This document shows, in pieces, positions 23,491 to 35,643 of a DNA stretch of 64,000 bases (within the stretch, counting starts at the first letter, position 1; each line of letters begins with the position of its first letter). Position numbers and translations under genes: made by a program. The stretch lies in the NCBI GenBank assembly GCA_963693315.1, contig OY856188.1, forward strand, positions 267,091,114 to 267,155,113, written 5' to 3'. The stretch is from Diogma glabrata. Taxonomy: Eukaryota > Arthropoda > Insecta > Diptera > Cylindrotomidae. A model generated the notes under the pieces. It saw only the letters and a program-made list of their open reading frames with translations, made no database searches and was not told the DNA's origin.

Positions 23491-23721
23491 CCGCATTCAC
23501 AGCGACATAGCAAATTAGTAGATAGTAAATTATAATTTGCATCTTGGCAATATTTAATATGAGTTTAAAACGTAGATTGTAATTTGAATCGTAAGTATTT
23601 GAATCGTTTGTAATTGTAGTAAGCCTAGATATCAAATTAGTTGCAAGATTTTAAAATAAAAAGTGTTTACAGCACAGATTTAAATTACATCTACTAATTT
23701 GCTATGTCGCTGTGAATGCAG
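23491..23721. mobile_element. 231-bp MITE with about 35-bp inverted repeats
   Basis: The left end CCGCATTCACAGCGACATAG and the right end (rc CTGCATTCACAGCGACATAG) match, and both continue with CAAATTAGTAGAT. The dinucleotide TA lies outside each end (23489-23490 and 23722-23723), fitting a Tc1/mariner-type TA duplication. The interior is AT-rich with no open frame. It lies about 200 bp upstream of the LINE and is younger-looking than it, since the arms differ at only about one position. Confidence 0.8.
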
Positions 23722-23927
23722 TATAAACTTAGTCTTAGTTACAAGTTTACCCAACTGTCTGAATATTTTTCCTTACGTGGTACGGTTGTTCATTTATGTT
23801 TGTTTAAGGTTACGTTTATTTAATTTATATTTTAATTTATTGAATTTGGTTCGAATTTGGTTCATTGATCAATTACAAATTTTGTTTATTTTCATTATTT
23901 AGCTTAATATTCTTTCTACCAATTGGA

Positions 23928-24460
23928 ATGGCTAAATTGTCTATCAATTTTGCCAACATACGAGGATTGAATAAAAATCTAAACTCAGTCCATATTTACC
24001 TAAAAAACTTCAAACCTGATATTCTTTTCTTAACCGAAACGATTATCAGTTCGCGGGCTGTAAATCTAGATAAAAATAAATATATCTCACTATGAGCTTA
24101 AAGCATCGTTTTACTACAAGCATGGTGTTTGTGCGTATATTAGGGATACCATTCCATATGTGAGAATTTCGAATTAAATACAAAATATCACAATATGGTA
24201 TCTCTTAAGCTTAGTTGTTCTAATCAAACATTATTTGTTTTTGGACTGTATCGCTCACCCAACTCACCTGCAAACATAAATTTATTTCATGACCTATCTG
24301 AAAAAATAGATAGGTTGACTGAGTATCCTAATACCAAATTTATAGTTCTTGGGGACTTTAATGTCCATAATAAAGAGTGGCTCATTCACAGCTCTACTAC
24401 AAATGAGATAGGTAAACGGGCTTTTTTCAATTTATCACAATTACACACAGATAATTGACC
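23928..24460 (+). pseudogene. LINE AP-endonuclease domain, broken
   Basis: The start MAKLSINFANIRGLNKN matches the N-terminus of LINE endonucleases (N-I-R-G-L box). KPDILFLTET supplies the catalytic Glu region. After a frame break near 24095, the second part has FGLYRSPNSP and FIVLGDFNVHN, the G-D-F-N catalytic box. The final SDH-type box (SLGGNHTT near 24560) is weak; its Asp appears lost. Confidence 0.9.
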
Positions 24461-25199
24461 AGCCTACCAGAATTCCTGACATTCTTGGACAAAGTAGTAA
24501 CTTAAATGATTTGTTTTTAACGAATGATCCTTACTTGATACAATTTAAAGTATCAGAATCTTTAGGTGGGAACCACACAACCACACAATTAAATATTCAG
24601 ACTCCTAAACCGTTTCAAGCAAATGCTCGTTTAGTATGGGATTACAAAGCTGCAGATTGGCAAGGACTTAAAGAGTTTTTTAAATTGTTTCGCCTGGAAT
24701 CAAAATTGTCTTACTGGTCAAAATCCGAACCTAGTTGCTATTAAATTTGCCGAAGTTATTTACGACGGTATGCGTAAATATATTCCTAACAGATTATTTA
24801 CCCCAAAAGCTGATCTATGGTTTTCGAATAAATGCAAAAAAGCAATTAAAATTAAAAAACATGCTTTTCTTAAGTTTATGAATAATAAAACCGATGAAAA
24901 TCTTATAAGGTATTGTATAGAGAGAAAGTTATGTAGAAAACTAATAGATACGGAAAAAAATCTATTTAATAAGAAAAAGCTAAAGAAGAAAAGCACCAAA
25001 TTTGCTGAGCATCGAACTGGCTCGCGTAATTTTTTTAAAGCCACTAAGGCTATCCAGAGTAATTTTTGTAAGTCCTCTCTATATCACCTCTTATTGAAAG
25101 GGACAAACCTATCATTAACCCAAAAGAAAAAGCTAATCTTTTGGGTACTTATTTCTCTAAAAATTCTACTCTAAATAACCCAATTTTCAACCTAGACCA

Positions 25200-26060
25200 A
25201 TTCCCAGAGTATCTTTTAAAATAGGGCGCATTATTTTTCGTAGAAATGTTATTCGGAAAATGCTTCTTAAAGTAAACACTAATAAGGCATCCGGGTCTGA
25301 TCGTATACCTCCAATCATTCTTAAAACATATGCTAAGGAGTTAGCACCGATCATCACTAAAATCTTTTATTTGTCATATTAAAAAGGAATTTTCCCCGAA
25401 GTTTGGAAAATTGCTAACGTTCAGCCTGTTCCAAAGAAAGGTAATAAAACTGATCCCTCTAATTACAGACCCATATCAGTTTTGTCCATTGTTGCTAAAA
25501 TTTTTGAAAAATATGTTAATTTTAATATTATGAGCTTCTTGGAATCATCAAAAATTCTGAACGTAAGACAATACGGTTTTCGTAAGGGAAAAGCAACAAG
25601 AGATCTACTGCCATTTGTAACGCATGTCTGGAACAAGTCGCTTGAAAACCATGGCGAAACTTTTGGCGTTGCTCTTGGTATTTACAAGGCATTTGACAAG
25701 GTATGGCATAACAATCTTATATGCAAATTGAGAGGCAATGGCTTAGACGAGCTCCTTATTTCTTGGGTACAAAGCCTTATTACTGATCGAAAATTTCAGG
25801 TCAACATTGACGGTGTCTCGTCGGATGTTTTTTCTACTAATGCTGGAGTTCGTCAGGGTTCCGCTCTTTCGCCAACTCTTTTTCTCATCTATATTAATGA
25901 CGTTGGATTCAACAATTCATCCAATCCATAGTTTTGCTGATGATAGCACGCTCCATGCATTTCATGAAATACCAATTCCACATTTACCGACTGCGCTTAA
26001 TGACACTAGATCAAATTTGATACAGTCTTTAAACAATGATCTAAAAACAATTTTGGATTA
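25200..26060 (+). pseudogene. LINE reverse transcriptase domain, broken
   Basis: Motifs in order: KASGSDRIPP (near 25280), NYRPISVLS (25460), GFRKGKATRD, the first catalytic block IYKAFDKVWH (usually D-x-x-x-A-F-D; the leading Asp is absent), GVRQGSALSP with FLIYIND, and, after a frameshift at about 25925, FADDSTLH with the catalytic Asp pair intact. In-frame stops occur near 25222, 25381 and 26059. Confidence 0.92.
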
Positions 26061-26337
26061 GAGTGTTTCTAATAGTGTTAAATTTAACACTAGTAAAACA
26101 CAAGTTTATCATTTTACTAGATTATCAACACCCAATCCGTTTCCATTACAGTTTGATTCAATTGATCTAGTAGAAAAGGGATCTATTAGATTTTTAGGAG
26201 TTGAATTTGAAAATAATTTGATATTTTTAATCTAGCTAAAAATACCGTTTAAAAATTGGGTTTTTTTAGGTCGATGTCGCAAATTTTTCGATAGCAAACA
26301 GCTTCTTTTAGTATACAAGTTTTTTATACGTCCCTGC

Positions 26338-26766
26338 ATGGAATATTGTTCTCACATTTGGGGTGGAGCATACTTAAGTAGTTTGAAATGTCTTGATTCT
26401 GTACAGCGGGGAGCTGTTAAGTTGATTGGTAATTCAAATCTTACAAACGAACTTGATTCCTTACAACATAGACGAAATGTCGCTGATCTGACGATTTTTT
26501 ACAAGTACATTATGGATGAACGGGCATCCGCGGAAATTAAATCGATTTTACTTGAGTCTGCAAATCCTACGCGCAACACTAGAGCAGCCGTAGCACCTCA
26601 TCCTTTTACGGTTCAAATAACAAGGTGTAGAACTGTCGCATTCCAACGTGATTTTTTCAATCGAGTTTCTCATCTCTAGAATACCTTACCTGCGTGGGTA
26701 TTCCCTGACAATTTTAATCCCCAAAATTTTAAAATCAACATCAATAAATTTCTTAAAGAAACTTGA
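26338..26766 (+). pseudogene. LINE C-terminal region
   Basis: MEYCSHIWGG, LDSVQRGAVKLI and LQHRRNVADLTIFYKYIMDE match the thumb and C-terminal tail of jockey/CR1-type ORF2 proteins, which normally continue to a W-N-x-L-P-x-x-V-F-P motif. Here that motif follows a TAG at about 26677 (NTLPAWVFP). The final stop is TGA 26764-26766. Upstream, 26060-26337 is the same domain in broken frames. Confidence 0.85.
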
Positions 26767-26883
26767 TTTATGTACTCAAACCCTAGTTAGCATGGTATCT
26801 TCGGATATTTAGAGACGTTAATTTGTAATCCGTTATAATTAACACTAAACATGCTTAACTTTGAAAAAAAAAAAAAAAAAAAA

Positions 26884-29340
26884 CTTATAAAATTTATATT
26901 ATAGCACCAACTGTTGTTTGCACCAAAAATATCAAAAGTTTTCAACATACATTCTTTTCAAAAAATGTCAAAAATCTATATTTCTCTATGCTTTCAGCAG
27001 AAATGAACGTTGTACAGCCATACCTACAAGAATATCATAGGCACTATAATGATGGATCTATAGCGCTAAAGCTATAAAGCTTTATTTCAAATCATAGTAA
27101 AGAAAAACCATAATAGCATCCACGCCAGATAGGCCAATAGAATTACGGATTGAACGACTTGATGTTGATAGCAGGTCAGAAATTTGTTTAATATCTGGGA
27201 TAGGGTACTCACATAATGGGCATGCCGAGTCCACTCGCCCGGCACCTGGGGACTGTCTAAATGTCTAAAAATCGATATTTTTCAATTGAATTTAGTTATT
27301 TGCAAATAATGGTTTATAACATAGTTGACCCCTCTATCTTGTAGCTGAAACCTCAACAAAAAAAAATAAGCTTCAGAACGTTTCATTTGGTTTGACAGTT
27401 TTTGTACAATTCCATCTTGCACTTAATGCCTTAAAAAAAGTTTTTAACTTCGGGCAGGCCGCAAGGTCTGAGTTTTCATCCGATCGCAATCTGCTTGACG
27501 GGAATTGAAATGGTGTGTAGTGTCAGCTTTAAATAGCATTTTTGTTGCCTATATCCATATTCAATATTAACAACAATTGCAGTAAGCCATATCTTTTTCC
27601 GTTATTCTATTGGCCTAAGAATGCGCAAAATAAAAAAACTCAAGACCTTCCTATTCAAGAATAAAAATGAAATAAATTAATTTTAATTCCAATGACCCAT
27701 TACATTGATGGATACATTTTCGCTTTAATGTCCTTATCGCAATATATTTCAATGATAACTTTTTCGTAATATTCAGTCGACAACCTGCTGTTTCACTATT
27801 CTTTATGTTTATATTTTACAGGTGATAAAAATCATATAAACTGTCGAAAACATCCCCAACGTTAGACCGTATTAAAAACGTGATATGCCAGAAAATCCTG
27901 CTTGTTTATATTTTCTTCCTTTTTCTTGAATACAACAACAAAAAATAGTCTTACCAAGTCCTTTTCTTCCGTTTCCTATATAAAAATTCTTATATAATTT
28001 TCATTTTAGTCCATGTTCCATTTTTATATTTTATTTTTATTATTATTATTACTTTTATGACTATTATTATTATTATAAAAAAATATAATAAAAAATGATA
28101 ACATTTAGCAGAAAAAAAAGTTAAACTAGACAAAAAACTTGGAAGTTTTCTTGCTTTTCCTTAGTTTTTCTCGTTGTTATCTTTTTAGGTGAAATAATCA
28201 AATGTCATATTCATGTTGTGTATGTGTATAGAGATCAAAAATTGTGATATGAACAAAATGTTATTGTTCGTTACAAGATTGCAATTTCTTTTGTGACTAT
28301 TTGTTTTCTTATCAGGAATAAAAAAAAAACAAAAGAAAATAAATGTTTTGTTGTCTTATTATCTTATTAAGCGAAACGGCATACGACAGTAACAAAATGT
28401 GATGATTTTATAATAAATTTTAATTATTGTTTTTAAAGTTGTTAGAAAAAAGACAGTTAACAGTTGTGTTGAATAGAGAGATAAAAACGAACGGAATTAA
28501 AGATATGGGGAAAACTTTTGTTTGACAAGTCATTAGATGAGATCCTTTTTCTTGTTTGAATAGATAAGTTTTGTTCTTTTTTTAATGTAATGAAAGACGT
28601 AAAAGATGTTAATGGAGTGTTATTTATAGAAATCTTGATCGTGCCTTTTTCTTTTTTTTGTGTTTTATAATTTATGTTTCTTGTTTTTTTATTCAATAAA
28701 AATTTATTTTGGGGATGATTCAATTTGATCTCTCCAACAACTGTTTATTTGAAACTCTGGAGACTTTCTTAAAATTCGAGTTTGATGGAATTCGATACAT
28801 AAATGATGTGTACCCTATAGCCCATAGTTTGAAGCAATTTTAAAGAAACTTGGTATTCACTTCTAGTTTTTTAATTCTATGTCGGTTCCGATAATTCAGC
28901 AATCCATTGTGAATTAATATTTATTTTCAACTTCAATACAAGGTCCTTGGTGAAATGCGCATGTTTCAAGTTTCGTACGCATGAAGGGAGGGATCAGTTT
29001 TTGTTGATTTATTATGTGTATGTTAATTTTTTATCTACGCGTCTGATAACCTTGCGTACTACAGTCCTTGCTGTTGGCATAAGAGCCAACGTGAGACATC
29101 ACATACCACATGCAAAAAAGGTGAGATGTCACCATGTCACCCTTACATTGTTGATGCTTCGGGTTTGAAAAGCAACTTATACCTTAGATGCAGAGATTTA
29201 TGTCTTCTATACCATAATGTAGGGCCATGCCCATACGTTTGTTTTGAAATATTATTTAGAGTGTTAAAGTAACAAGAAATTGCAATGTTAAATGTGGGGT
29301 TGAACGATCTATTGGCTCGGGAAACAGCCATTTTTCCTCT
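26884..29340. other. AT-rich non-coding stretch after the LINE tail
   Basis: No gene supported. Around 27200-27260 there is a GC-richer island (GGCATGCCGAGTCCACTCGC, CCCGGCACCTGGGG) without recognised identity. 29030-29170 has a repeated GAGACATCAC / GAGATGTCACC phrase. The rest is low complexity. Confidence 0.5.
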
Positions 29341-29344
29341 TTAC

Positions 29345-29850
29345 AAGTACGACTGGTGAAGCCTAAGGACCTTCTGACGGTTCTATTAAATCTTGAGACA
29401 ACATCGGCTTAGTAATTTGTTGAACTTCCTCAAATTTTGCTAGTGGCAGTCGACTACATCAATCTTATATTTGGCTAGAGATGTTTTACCCTTGTCATCG
29501 GCCCCTTTTGAAAATAAATCTTGGAATTCCAATAGCAGTTTGATTAGAACCTTTTTTTCATCTCTGTGCAGGTTTTTGGCGGCTCTCTCCATTAGTTTAA
29601 TTAAATGGTTTGGTATCTCAAAATTATCCTGACTCTGTGGTTCAAATTGAATTTTTCTATTAGGTTTATCAAAACACTGCTCATAACTTTCAGAATTTTC
29701 TATCTCGGTGCCATAGGAGAGAGTGGCTGGACTGTCTACATCATTCTCTACTCTCACGTAGGATTTTCTTTCACAGGGGTAACTCACGCTGGGCTGCAAT
29801 GATCCTCGGGGAGGAGCGCTTGATGTCTTCTGGCCTTCTATCTGCAACAA
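29345..29850 (-). pseudogene. Gypsy RT N-terminus, truncated
   Basis: The 136-codon frame from 29850 carries LIKLMERAAKNLHRDEKK and LLEFQDLFSKGADDKGKT, the linker before RT in many insect gypsy elements. After a stop at about 29440 the next frame has LPLAKFEEVQQI and LSQDLIEPS, then ASPVVL near 29350. Similarity stops there, before the catalytic RT motifs. Confidence 0.85.
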
Positions 29851-29999
29851 ACGGCTAAAATCTGGAGACTCGAATGCTTCTTGATTATGAATAATGGTGG
29901 CTTACGCTGACCTAAAATTTTCATTGTAATTAACTGAAATTGGAACTTTGGTTTTATATAACTGCAGGGTCAACTCTTCTAAATCAAATTTGCAAAAAT

Positions 30000-30300
30000 G
30001 TTTGAGTAGAAAATCGGACCCTAGTAGACCTCCATACTCCAGATCAGCCACAAGTAATGAATGATGACTATTTTACTTCCAATTTGTATTTCAAATTCTT
30101 GACGTCCTAAAACAGGAGCACTTTGACCTGATACAATAGTCCTTAATACCACATTACTTGAAAATAAGGTTACTCGCGATCGTATGGATTCCCATATATG
30201 TCTGCTTAAGATTGTGGCAGTGGCTCCAATAACGACAAGAAAAGTACACATATGGTTTACTACTTTAGTCGCTATCATCAGCATTTCTCCACCGTATATA
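30000..30300 (-). pseudogene. Gypsy aspartic protease remnant
   Basis: Contains CTFLVVIGATATILS where the family has F-L-V-D-T-G-A-T-A: the catalytic Asp-Thr have become Val-Ile, so it is dead. It is preceded by an iRYIYGGEM-like segment joining gag and followed by FEIQIGSKIVII. Located between gag and the RT N-terminus, as expected. Confidence 0.82.
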
Positions 30301-30339
30301 TGTAGCGATTTGACGTTAACTTCGGGGGCATTATTTTGA

Positions 30340-31545
30340 ATTTTTGTTGCAGTCAGACTTCGCCCTTCAAACCTGACTGACTGGAGTTTCCCTGCGTTTG
30401 TTGGGCTAATAAATTTTTTTGCGTGGGCAATATTGTATTAGCAGCTAATTCAGTTGGCAAATAAGGAGGACATTCAACAGGTGGTGAATTTAAACTGTTA
30501 AAATTTTCTGGTCGTCTTCTTGGAAATCTTCGTCTACAGAAAAACGTTCTTTGGAGCCTTGGTTCCACTTCTTCTTCTTTATTGACAACTTCAGTAGCTC
30601 AGTTCGACGGTTCACTCGTGTAGCAATTCGAGCAAGTTAGAACTCAATTGATTTTGTGAGAGCATCGCATAAATTTTGAGGCCGAAGTCGGCCATTCCAT
30701 CAAACTACATCATTGTTACGCGATCCTGTGTGGGGATTGGACTATATCGAAATGCTGTTCGAGCCAGTCGTTCGATATCAGTTGCGAATTCGGCTAGTCC
30801 TTCTCTAGGTTTTTGTACACGGTTACGTAGCTGAGCATGACATATATCACTAGCTTCTTCACCCATAAATCGACATCGTAGAACAACTACCTACTTCTTA
30901 TAATCATACCGATCCGTTGCGGGTAGATTATTTAAAACTCAAAGTCTTTTCGCGTAACACCAAGGCCAACTGTATGGCTTTGGTACGGTCATCCCACTGA
31001 TGCAACTGCCGCCATCTCAAACTGTGTGTGATAGTCATTCCAACTTGTCTTTCCATCGAATGGATAGGGTTTGGCTTTAATTTTCGCGTCATTGTGTATC
31101 GAAAACAAGCTTTTAATGGGAGGGATATTAGGTGTCGATAATCCGGCCAAGAATGACAAATCTACTTCATCGATCTCTGTTGCATCCGTTTGAATTTCTA
31201 CCTCCGCAGTTGTGCTCCTCTGATTTTCTATACTAGCTTGTTTCGGCAGCGTTCTCAGGTTTAGTTCGTTCAGTTGATTCTTTAAATTGCTAACTTACTG
31301 CTCTTACTGCTCCCGATTCTTCTACCAACCGTTGATTTAAATTTTGCCCTTCCTTCAGCGTTCGTTCATCCACCATAGTCTTCACCTTGCCTCGGAGTTC
31401 TTCTTTGATTATTCCCTCTATCAACCTTTGATTAGTAGGCGGAACTTCTCTTCGATAGTTTGACCCAAATCATCTTTCAACTTCTCTGTCGCTTCCGACT
31501 GCTTCTTGATCAAAGCAGCAAGATCAGCTTAACTAACTTCAGCCA
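30340..31545 (-). pseudogene. Gypsy gag remnant
   Basis: Gag starts at the ATG complementary to 31543-31545 (MAEVS then a stop), followed by ADLAALIKKQSEATEKLK. Around 31060-31000 is the gag landmark YPFDGKTSWNDYHTQFE, typical of insect gypsy capsid. The C-terminal part (30568-30350) is basic, with FPRRRPENFNSLNSPP, but I see no intact CCHC knuckle. Split by many stops. Confidence 0.8.
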
Positions 31546-31589
31546 TTTTTCTTTGCTAAGTGGTTTCCAGCAAATCCCACTTCCGACAC

Positions 31590-31945
31590 CAATATTACGG
31601 ATTTTTGGTTCTGCAAAGCACTCACAGAAAAGTTTTGTTATTTATTTGAATTCAATCTTTATTAAATTATTTTAAATTGCATAAATTGTTGATGAATAAA
31701 TATTCACTAATTTATTTACATCCAGAATTGCAGACTCACAATTCTCTTTCTGATGAATAGCCTTTTCCTTTAATGTTGCTATTTCTTTTTACGGTTGTAA
31801 GTTTATTCCCAAAGAGATCTTTGTATAACGTCGGTATTGTAGCAGCATTGTATTTGCATTATAGCAGAACTTATAATAAGTTATTAGACTCACTCCTTTT
31901 GTTTATTAAATGTAAACAAAAGATGACAGCTACATACATCAATGA
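31590..31945 (-). repeat. Putative 5' LTR of the second gypsy
   Basis: On the minus strand this AT-rich 350-bp segment precedes TTGGTGTCGGAAGTGGGAT (31577-31595 region), a plausible tRNA primer-binding site starting with TGG, and about 30 bp later the gag start. It begins near TGATGTATGTAGCTG and contains AATAAA and TTATTAAAT-like signals. With no second LTR for comparison, the ends are uncertain. Confidence 0.45.
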
Positions 31946-32049
31946 TAAGAAGTGTTGTTAAACTTAAATTAATATTTTCTAATTTCATTCTGATTCTTGT
32001 AACAATATGCTAAGAAAACTGTTAACAGGTTTCAAAGGAAGACAAAAAA

Positions 32050-32190
32050 TAAGTAGAACAGACTCTGACAACCCCAAAGACTGAAGAAATCGAGATTATC
32101 ATACATACAACAATACAACTACAATAATTACATCTAATAAATTAAATTAAATGTTTCACTCACCCTCATGACTGTACTGGATCCTACTCT
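32050..32190 (+). repeat. Dispersed repeat family, copy 2
   Basis: ACAGACTCTGACAACCCC, an ACATACAACAATACAAC-type middle and TTTCACTCACCCTCATG match the order seen at 19305-19440. It lies about 100 bp beyond the gypsy LTR. Confidence 0.55.
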
Positions 32191-32996
32191 GCATGCACAC
32201 GAAAATTCGATAATTTTATGTAAAAGTTGATAATATATTAACAATTAACTATCTTTTCAAATGCTGTGCCAATTGTACAGGCGATGTTGGAATACTATCG
32301 AAAACGAAAAAAAAAATCGCTTCTCCATGAACATGGTTAATTTTATTCAATTACTTGTTTGGATTTTGAAATTTTCAGAAAAAAAAATGTAATATATAAC
32401 TGGTTCTCTTACCACAAAATATGATACAGACCGGTTTAAATCGTTTTACCCAAGTAAAATTAATATTGGTACATAAGACGCCATTAACTGTGTTTTTTGT
32501 TTCAATTATTCTGTTTTTGTCTTTTAATTCAACTACACACTAATCAAATTTAAAGCATAATTTTTCTAATCACCAAATTCATATAGCAACTACTACTACT
32601 ACTAATCACACCATATATAAATTTTAACAACTAACAAAAATACACTAAGTTATCCTAATTGGATTTAATTACGCAGAAGCAATAACCTTTCTCAGACATT
32701 CACCAACTCGCTTATCACGTAGATTAGAACAAGTATGTATAAAAAAAAATTATATCAAAACCGAGACAGCAATAAAAGGAAAAAAACTGTTGGAACCAGG
32801 GTTCAAAAATGTAAGTAAAGAAAAACGATAAGTTATATCGATAGCGTTGATTCATGCAAAATAAAAAAGAAATTTTTCCAGACAGTTAAATGAAATAAAG
32901 GACATGACCTTTGTAACAAACTAAGTAATATTGTCTTGAGACTAGCCATGAGTGACCATCAACCATTTTTAGTTCATTCTTCGGACCATATCCTAG

Positions 32997-33272
32997 GTCC
33001 TAATTGAATGTTTTCGAAACGCAGTAACTGAACTCATATGCAAATATTTAGAAACTAAATTATTTAGTGTATGCGAGGAACTCAAGTATCTTGTTTCAAA
33101 TAGTGAATCTACTATCACATCAACGACTCTCAAGGAGCTAAGGAGTATGTTAAACGATTTAGTTTTCGTAGTTTTCCTAGTAAAACAAGTTATAGCGCGT
33201 TCATCGATCCATCCTTGCCGCAATACGTTTTTATCTCAAAGAATTTTACCAGGAATGGACTGTTCATCTTTC
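32997..33272 (+). pseudogene. BEL/Pao-like gag fragment
   Basis: An open frame of about 92 codons includes CKYLETKLFSVCEELKYL and TLKELRSMLNDL, which resembles the helical gag region of BEL/Pao elements. Beyond the stop at 33273, decayed pieces continue in other frames to about 33600, among them a CVFC dyad at about 33550 where BEL/Pao gag has its first zinc-binding pair. A related scrap with TLKELRAMR occurs at 55470-55540. The assignment is by general resemblance only. Confidence 0.4.
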
Positions 33273-33599
33273 TAAAGTTAGAACCTCTTTATGCAATGTT
33301 ATCCCAGATTCCACAAAATCCCAAATTCCTACTTACTTCTAAATATCTGGAAGTCCTATGTACGAACTACTTCACTGAGGGATAGACCATTAAATTGGAG
33401 CCTGTGATTTATTGCACTTCCAATCAACATTTATTGCTGCAAGAAGCTGTACTTCGGCACCTAAAGCACAGCATCGAAACACCTCGGGGAGATACAAACT
33501 GCGATCTTGACCACGAAAACTAAAACCTATGAAAATAGTGTTTGTGTTTTCTGCTAAACTGTCGTAAAAATTCATCAAGCCTAAAATAGTTCGTACAAT

Positions 33600-34460
33600 T
33601 TTGGAACATTAACTGGGTAGCAGCAGATGAGTCTGGAAAAATTTCTATGGCAGTTCCATGCAAGAGATATATAAACCTAGGACTAAGTATGGTGTATGAC
33701 TTTATGATATCGAGCTAGTTTCCCCGAAATTTTCCGTATTGAAAACTCTTATCTTTTGAGTCTCGTTAGGTACGTCTCAACAATGTTGTGGCGGCGAAAA
33801 AAGATTTCGTTTTGCTCTATTATTTTTTGTCATAGTTGATAAATGAATCTGCGTGATTCATTTGCCAGTTCTTTCTCAAATGTGTAACGAGGAACTATTT
33901 TAAATTTTTACTCTAAAATAATAGTATTCATATTCAAAGAAATTCGCTAATAATTTGTTAATTTATTCTCTTCAATTGTAATAAGCGTAGGGACATTTAT
34001 TTGTGAACATTTTTTTTGTTGACGGTTTAGTTACGTCACTCAATTAATCAATTAATAAAACATGTTTTGCATAAATGATTATTTAATGCGTAAATAGTAG
34101 AACTGGAGAGGGAAACAGGAAACCTATAATATGTGTATATAAGTGATCAAATTGTTTGGATCGAGGATTAGTATATAAATTTAAATCAAAATATTAAGTA
34201 AATTTCAAATCAATGGTGAACATTGTTATCAGAGTGTTGTGACACAAAAAGAAAAAAAAATGTAAATTGAATTGTAAAATTGAATCAAATAATAATGATA
34301 TTTTTTAAATCAAAGTTTTTGATAATTTGGTGTTTCATTTTTCAACTGTATAATATTCAAAGAAAATTATATTAACTTTAGACTAAATTATAATAAAGTT
34401 TTTCTGATTATCAGCACGTTGAAATGTTTTAAATTGAAATGATATAAACAAACCATTTCG
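33600..34460. other. Unassigned stretch
   Basis: No frame with a known motif. The part up to about 33720 may belong to the BEL/Pao-like remnant upstream; the rest is AT-rich. Confidence 0.5.
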
Positions 34461-34462
34461 AC

Positions 34463-34671
34463 TTTTGGCTGAAGAATTACATCCGGATAAAAATGCAAAT
34501 GATCCAGATGCATCGACAAAACTTCTAGATATGGGTGCAGTTTATGAAGTATTATCTGAAACACGTAATGTTTACGATCGATATGAGGAGGATAGTTTAA
34601 TTCTTGTCGTTGGTGATTTTGGTTTGGATTGTGGATATAAACAACAACAGCATGATACAAAAATTATTAAA
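34463..34671 (+). pseudogene. DNAJB11-like (insect shriveled) J-domain pseudogene fragment
   Basis: One continuous frame reads LLAEELHPDKNANDPDA, then MGAVYEVLSET and VYDRYEE, and further on VVGDFGLDCGYKQQQHD. The HPD tripeptide that activates Hsp70 is intact, followed by helix III and the glycine/phenylalanine-rich GDFGF-type start. This matches DNAJB11, an ER-lumenal Hsp40 co-chaperone of BiP. The signal peptide, helix I and the substrate-binding C-terminal domains are absent. There is no intron in the piece, so it is either a processed pseudogene or part of one exon. Right after it, a copy of the exon-intron module begins (34715). Confidence 0.8.
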
Positions 34672-34714
34672 ATGATGCCAAAATTATTATGTATTTATTT
34701 GTTTCTGTGAAAGA

Positions 34715-34850
34715 ATCGTACAGTGGATCCACATTCAACATATAATTTATAATGTAAGCTTTGAATTTAATTTATATTATTTTTGTTAATTTATTTTTGT
34801 GCTGTTAATTATTTCCTCTGTTAGCTAATTAATAGTTTCATTAAATTGTT
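34715..34850 (+). repeat. Third, partial copy of the exon-intron module
   Basis: ACAGTGGATCCACATTCAAC, then a donor-like AATGTAAGC at 34751-34759, then TTAATTTATATTATTTTTGT and GTGCTGTTAATTATTT match the exon end and intron of the copies at 16920-17060 and 37060-37180. The upstream exon body is replaced here by the DNAJB11-like fragment. Confidence 0.7.
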
Positions 34851-35214
34851 CTGTGATAAGAGATTTGCAAGTGTAATATGTTTTGTCATAGATTCGGTTT
34901 TCCGGCTTAATATTATATTTGGTTTATTAAAAGTCCAAAATCCTTATAAATGGAACACACTTATCAGTCGTGACGAAGAATAAGTGAGTTATAAACATTA
35001 CCTCCTTACCTTACCTAATTAAGTTTAGTATATTTGGACTAGAAAGCAGATTCCATCAGTGGCGCAGCCGGCAATAATTAAAACTATCAGGTAATTAAAA
35101 TTATCCTGGATTCGATATTAACAATAATAGCGAGATTAAAGAGCTCAAAGAGCTACCTAGTTTACGAGTACCTAGTTCCTTTTAAATAATTTAAAATTGT
35201 AAACTTAACAAATG

Positions 35215-35300
35215 ATCCCAACAAAATAGTTACAACACATTATTTCAGAGTTTGATTTATTGATATAATTGATTTTGAATTGTGAAATAAATAACTTGGA
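35215..35300 (+). repeat. 80-bp direct repeat, first copy
   Basis: AACACATTATTTCAGAGTTT and ATTGATTTTGAATTGTGAAA recur at 35561-35643 with few differences. The copies are 345 bp apart in the same direction. This suggests a local duplication or the ends of a small element. Confidence 0.75.
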
Positions 35301-35560
35301 ACAAAAAACAATCGAAACAAACTTACCTTCCTATTTTTCTTCTTTTATCTCAAAAAATTCCTCCAAATTCCAAAAAATATTATTTTTCGGCACATCTACT
35401 ACTCAAGACCTTTCCAACGATATACATATTGTCCCAATTTTGTTGGGGAAAATATTTTGAAATGGTACTACAAACATAGTGCTTTCGTATTTATATATAC
35501 TACGAATCACCCAGTGGCCGAAACTCGGCCGTTGTAAATAGAAATTGTTAAAAGACCTCC

Positions 35561-35643
35561 AATAAAATAGCTATAACACATTATTTCAGAGTTTGATTTT
35601 TTGATATACATAATTGATTTTGAATTGTGAAACAAATGATTTA
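35561..35643 (+). repeat. 80-bp direct repeat, second copy
   Basis: Second copy of the 35215-35300 repeat. Beyond it, 35900-36245 contains another loose direct repeat (AAAAAATTCACGG, GTGTAGGAATTTT) and a C12 run at 35911-35922. Confidence 0.75.

Larger units (their letters stand above)
23928..26883 (+). mobile_element. Jockey/CR1-type LINE, second ORF region, dead
   Basis: An AP-endonuclease, reverse transcriptase and C-terminal domain follow in order on the plus strand, and the element ends in a 20-A tail at 26864-26883, about 100 bp after the last stop. That is the architecture of the jockey/CR1 group of non-LTR retrotransposons. No first ORF (gag-like, with zinc knuckles) is seen upstream, so it is probably 5'-truncated. 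At least five stops or frameshifts break the reading frame. Confidence 0.92.
29345..31950 (-). mobile_element. Second Ty3/gypsy element: 5' LTR, gag, protease, start of RT
   Basis: Minus-strand order is LTR, primer-binding-like site, gag start, gag, protease, RT N-terminus, then an abrupt end inside RT. It is a different family from the 5.5-8.3 kb element, judged by its protease and RT linker. The 3' two thirds (RT palm, RNase H, integrase, 3' LTR) are missing, and 29150-29340 does not read as RT. Numerous stops and shifts make it dead. Confidence 0.85.
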
